Positions 61,073 to 64,000 of a DNA stretch of 64,000 bases are shown here, piece by piece. Position 1 is the first letter of the stretch, and each line of letters starts with the position of its first letter. The translations under genes were made by a program, and so were the position numbers. Source of the stretch: CAZJHX01 sp964545715 (GTDB lineage Bacteria > Myxococcota_A > UBA9042 > GCA-2863065); assembly GCA_964545715.1 (NCBI GenBank), contig CAZJHX010000008.1, positions 1 to 64,000 of the forward strand, in the 5' to 3' direction. The notes beneath the pieces were generated by a model. It was not told the origin of the DNA. It saw nothing but the letters and a program-made list of their open reading frames with translations, and ran no database searches.

Positions 61073-63001
61073 ATGCGCCTCACCTGCACTTATTGGTCCC
61101 TTGCCCTCTTTTTTGTCATCGGATGTTCATCTGAAGGGGATCTGAGTCGGTCAATTCTCGGACAAATAGAGTTGAGTGACGCCGAGGTGGCGTTTGGGGC
61201 CGGCGACGTCGCGGTCGGGGGCTCGATCGAGTCGCTATTGGTGGTCCGCAATCTGGGCAGCGGCACTCTGACTGTCAAATCCGTCACTCTGGAGGGGCCG
61301 CCGTCCCTCGAGTTGGTGGATTCTATCTCCAATGTTGCGTTGGAGCCCAAGCCGGCGGGGGGCGACCTGCAGGTGATCGTGCGTTTCACGCGGCAGTCTG
61401 AAGAAGATCAGCCGGCGGGGGAGCTTGTGATCATCAGCGACACGCGCGCCGCCGGTGAGCGCGAGCTGCGGGTGCCGGTCCGCGTGACGCTGGGCGCCGC
61501 TGTGGTGCAGGTGTCGCCGCCGTCTCTGGACTTCGGGCTCGTCGGGTCGGGTGAAAAGAAGCAGCTGACCGTTACAGTCAGCAACACCGGGGCCGCGGCG
61601 CTGGACGTCTCCGAGATCAACGTGGCGGGGTCGCCCGACTTCAAGGTCGACTTCGGCGGCGCGTTCACGCTGGCGCCCGGCGAGACGAGGCCGATGGACG
61701 TTGTGTTTGCGCCCGCTGAGCCCGCCCCCGCGTCCGGCACGCTCACCATCTACAGCAGCGATCCGGTCCGTCCGGGCGGCGTGCCGGTAACGCTGCAGGG
61801 CAACCACGCGCTGCCGTGCATCGCGGTCAACCCGAAGAGCGTGACATTTGGCGGCAAGAAGCCCGGCACCAAGGCCGTGCAGCCGGTTGAGGTCACCAAC
61901 TGCGGGACCGTGCCGCTGGTTCTCGACGGCCTGATGCTGTCGGCCGAGTCGCATCCGGACTTTGTGCTGCACCAGGTCGACCTGCCTCTGGAGATCCCGA
62001 TCAACGACAAGCGCGAGCTGCTGATCGAGTATGTGCCGGCGGTGGTCAGCCCGCTGAACGCCGACAACCTGCCGGTCATGTCCGAGGCGACCATCCTGTT
62101 GGAGTCGAATGCGTGGGAGCCTATTAAAGAGGTCTTCGTCAGCGCGTTCGGCACCGACCAGATCTGTTGCACCCCGGTCATCCTGGTGCAGGAGGGCGAG
62201 CAGGTGGTGCCGCAGACCAACCTGCACCTGTTGGGCCAGCAGTCGACCTGCCCGACCGAGGTCGCGCAGTGGGAGTGGTCGGTGAAGGGCCCGGTCGGCG
62301 ACGCCGGCACCTTTATCCCCAGCAACACCTTCCCCGACCCCACGTTTGAGGCAAACCTGGCCGGCGTCTACACCTTTGAGCTGCGCACGTGGGGCTCGGA
62401 CGGCACCCCGTCTTGCCTGCCGGCGACGGTGGATGTGTTGGTGGTGCCCGACGAGGCGATCCACGTCGAGCTGCTGTGGACCACGCCCAACGATCCTGAT
62501 GAGACCGACATCGGACCCGAGGCCGGTGCGGACCTGGACCTGCACTTCTGCCATCCGCTGGCCAACACGGGTGTGGATCTCGACGGCGACGGCGTGGGCG
62601 ACCCCTGGTTTGACCAGCCGTTCGACGCCTTCTGGTTCAACGCCAAGCCCAACTGGGCGTCGTTTGACCCGTCCATCGACGACGATCCGGGCCTGGACCG
62701 CGACGACACCGACGGCGCGGGACCCGAGAACCTGAACCTGAACATCCCGGAGAACCTGACGTACAAGGTGGGCGTCCACTACTGGAGCGACCACGAGTAC
62801 GGCCCGTCGCTGGCGACGGTGCGCATCTATGTATATGGCCAGCTCGTGTTCGAGGTGTCGGACGTGAAGATGGTCAACCACGACATGTGGGATGTGGCGC
62901 GCATCGCGTGGCCCAGCGGCAAGATCACGCTCGTGACCGAAGAGGGCGGCGGCTACAAGATCACGCCGTCCTACATCAACCCCGACTTCTTCCAGCCGTA
63001 A
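61073..63001 (+). CDS. choice-of-anchor-D-like lipoprotein with C-terminal beta domain
   Basis: A 642-residue lipoprotein (MRLTCTYWSLALFFVIGC, GGAG six bases before the ATG). Three HYDIN/choice-of-anchor-D-like Ig units follow: VSPPSLDFGLVGSGEKKQLTVTVSNTGAAALDVSEI, IAVNPKSVTFGGKKPGTKAVQPVEVTNCG, and the first at about 35-120. Then a PKD-like part (AQWEWSVKGPVG) and a C-terminal domain (VELLWTTPNDPDETDIGPEAGADLDLHFCHP...WPSGKITLV). Such proteins are common in myxobacterial genomes and likely surface-exposed. It is followed 20 bases later by a paralog. Confidence 0.85.
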   Translation: MRLTCTYWSLALFFVIGCSSEGDLSRSILGQIELSDAEVAFGAGDVAVGGSIESLLVVRNLGSGTLTVKSVTLEGPPSLELVDSISNVALEPKPAGGDLQVIVRFTRQSEEDQPAGELVIISDTRAAGERELRVPVRVTLGAAVVQVSPPSLDFGLVGSGEKKQLTVTVSNTGAAALDVSEINVAGSPDFKVDFGGAFTLAPGETRPMDVVFAPAEPAPASGTLTIYSSDPVRPGGVPVTLQGNHALPCIAVNPKSVTFGGKKPGTKAVQPVEVTNCGTVPLVLDGLMLSAESHPDFVLHQVDLPLEIPINDKRELLIEYVPAVVSPLNADNLPVMSEATILLESNAWEPIKEVFVSAFGTDQICCTPVILVQEGEQVVPQTNLHLLGQQSTCPTEVAQWEWSVKGPVGDAGTFIPSNTFPDPTFEANLAGVYTFELRTWGSDGTPSCLPATVDVLVVPDEAIHVELLWTTPNDPDETDIGPEAGADLDLHFCHPLANTGVDLDGDGVGDPWFDQPFDAFWFNAKPNWASFDPSIDDDPGLDRDDTDGAGPENLNLNIPENLTYKVGVHYWSDHEYGPSLATVRIYVYGQLVFEVSDVKMVNHDMWDVARIAWPSGKITLVTEEGGGYKITPSYINPDFFQP

Positions 63002-63021
63002 CAGCAAGGCGAGGGCTTCAA

Positions 63022-64000
63022 ATGAGATATCTAGTTGTATTTGTAGGGATATTTGCGCTCGCATGCGGCGATGGCGGCGACGGAGAGAAGGGCAGCAACT
63101 TCGGTGAGACGAAGTTCGGCGACATCCAGGTGGAGCACGAGTCGCCGGTCTTCAAGAAGGGCGAGACGGCGATCGGTGAGACCGCGCTCAGCATCGTGAC
63201 GATCACAAACGTCGTGCCGCAGGAGGAGAACATCCTGCACGTCACGGCGCGGCTGGAGTACACGGCGCCGTTGTCCGTGGTGGAGTCCGACGGTCCGTCC
63301 TTGGAGTTGGTGGGCGGTGAGTCGTCGTTTGAGGTGGCGCCGCTGGCGCATACGGGCGATCAGACCCAGCTGCAGGTGCGCTTTCGCCGCTATGACGACG
63401 CGATCCCGCGCCGGGCGACACTGCACATCGAAAGCGACACCCAGGACGCGGGCCGGCGGCACATCACGGTGGAGTTCAAGACCGAGGAGGGGCTCGTGGT
63501 GGCGTCCGTCTCGCCCCCGCAGGTCGACTTCGGGTCGGTGAAGGCGGGCGAGTCGCCGCACCAGAACGTAGTGATCGCCAACACGGGCTCCGCGGATCTG
63601 AGGGTGTCGCAGGCGCTGTTTCAGGGGCACCCGGACTACCGCTTGATTCACCAGGGCGCCGAGTTCGAGCCCGGTGAGGCGGTGGCGTTTGACCCGGTCC
63701 TGACGATCCCGTCGGGTGAGAGCGAGACGTTTGTGGTGCGCTTCACGCCGCTGACGGCCGTGCCTGCCAGCGCCAAGCTGGTCTTCTATACCAACGATCC
63801 GGCGCACCCCAGCGGCATCGCGGTGGAGATCGTGGCCAACAAGACCGGCCCCGCGATCTCGATCACGCCCAAGAAGGTCGACTTCGGCGGCAAGCTGGTC
63901 GGTCAGGTCGCCGTGCTGCCGGTGACGATCAGCAACGTGGGCACCCAGCCGCTGGAGATCGCCGAGCTCTTCTTGTCGGAGGACACCCACCAGGACTTCT
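63022..64000 (+). CDS. choice-of-anchor-D-like lipoprotein, cut by window end
   Basis: At least 326 residues, open to the last base. It starts MRYLVVFVGIFALAC (lipobox). Two beta units with the same pattern as the preceding gene are visible (VSPPQVDFGSVKAGESPHQNVVIANTGSADLRVS and ITPKKVDFGGKLVGQVAVLPVTISNVGTQPLEI), so the two are paralogs in tandem. The C-terminus lies outside the window. Confidence 0.85.
   Translation, partial: MRYLVVFVGIFALACGDGGDGEKGSNFGETKFGDIQVEHESPVFKKGETAIGETALSIVTITNVVPQEENILHVTARLEYTAPLSVVESDGPSLELVGGESSFEVAPLAHTGDQTQLQVRFRRYDDAIPRRATLHIESDTQDAGRRHITVEFKTEEGLVVASVSPPQVDFGSVKAGESPHQNVVIANTGSADLRVSQALFQGHPDYRLIHQGAEFEPGEAVAFDPVLTIPSGESETFVVRFTPLTAVPASAKLVFYTNDPAHPSGIAVEIVANKTGPAISITPKKVDFGGKLVGQVAVLPVTISNVGTQPLEIAELFLSEDTHQDF

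Overview
The window is about 64 kb of GC-rich chromosomal DNA packed with protein-coding genes. Many products are lipoproteins or secreted proteins: Cys-rich modules, choice-of-anchor-D-like beta domains, a lamin-tail domain, a caspase-like domain and beta-propellers. There are also Ser/Thr protein kinases, giant coiled coils and TPR proteins. This content, together with homologs of Myxococcus gliding-motility proteins, points to a member of the Myxococcota or a relative such as Bradymonadales. I see no rRNA, tRNA, insertion sequence, prophage or CRISPR array. No gene-free stretch exceeds 300 bases.

Layout. 1-8.4 kb: four plus-strand surface or lipoprotein genes (caspase-like plus Cys-rich, beta-propeller, small acidic lipoprotein, nine-repeat four-Cys protein) and a PLP-dependent cysteine synthase/CBS-type enzyme. 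8.5-17.3 kb: a small glycine-zipper gene, then a tightly coupled minus-strand operon reading DUF58, transglutaminase, MoxR, TPR protein, YwqK-repeat protein. 17.3-24 kb: a Cys-rich lamin-tail lipoprotein coupled to a helical-repeat protein, a lipoprotein, an IscA/ErpA-type Fe-S protein and a phospholipase-D-like lipoprotein. 24-31 kb: one 2270-residue protein with a pseudo-receiver domain and coiled coil, of FrzS/AglZ architecture. 31-33.7 kb: an SDR enzyme coupled to a lipoprotein whose redoxin domain contains an in-frame TGA in the motif UxxC, followed by a SECIS-like hairpin; I read it as a selenoprotein. 33.7-41.3 kb: housekeeping genes (MBL hydrolase, YhhQ transporter, two CDGSH proteins, BolA, CGFS glutaredoxin, S21, metallophosphoesterase, ThrS, methyltransferase). 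41.3-50.5 kb: two Ser/Thr kinases, a type IV pilin-like protein, a flippase-like membrane protein and an MrfA/MrfB DNA-repair pair. 50.5-60.9 kb: a minus-strand locus resembling the Myxococcus Glt/CglB gliding envelope complex (VWA lipoprotein, outer-membrane barrel, three TPR proteins, small secreted protein). 61-64 kb: two choice-of-anchor-D-like lipoproteins, the second cut by the window end.

The genes fit a surface-motile or predatory bacterium. The pseudo-receiver coiled coil would be the cytoplasmic organiser and the CglB/GltA-E-like set the envelope part of a gliding machine. The lipoproteins would face the environment. The main discovery candidate is the split selenoprotein. Other striking points are a palindromic bidirectional promoter that fills the 21 bp between two divergent genes, a 166-bp inverted-repeat element at the 5' end of a coding region, and a frameshift in the signal peptide of the four-Cys repeat protein. 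Start codons of several genes overlap the previous stop as NTGA, with all four possible first bases.
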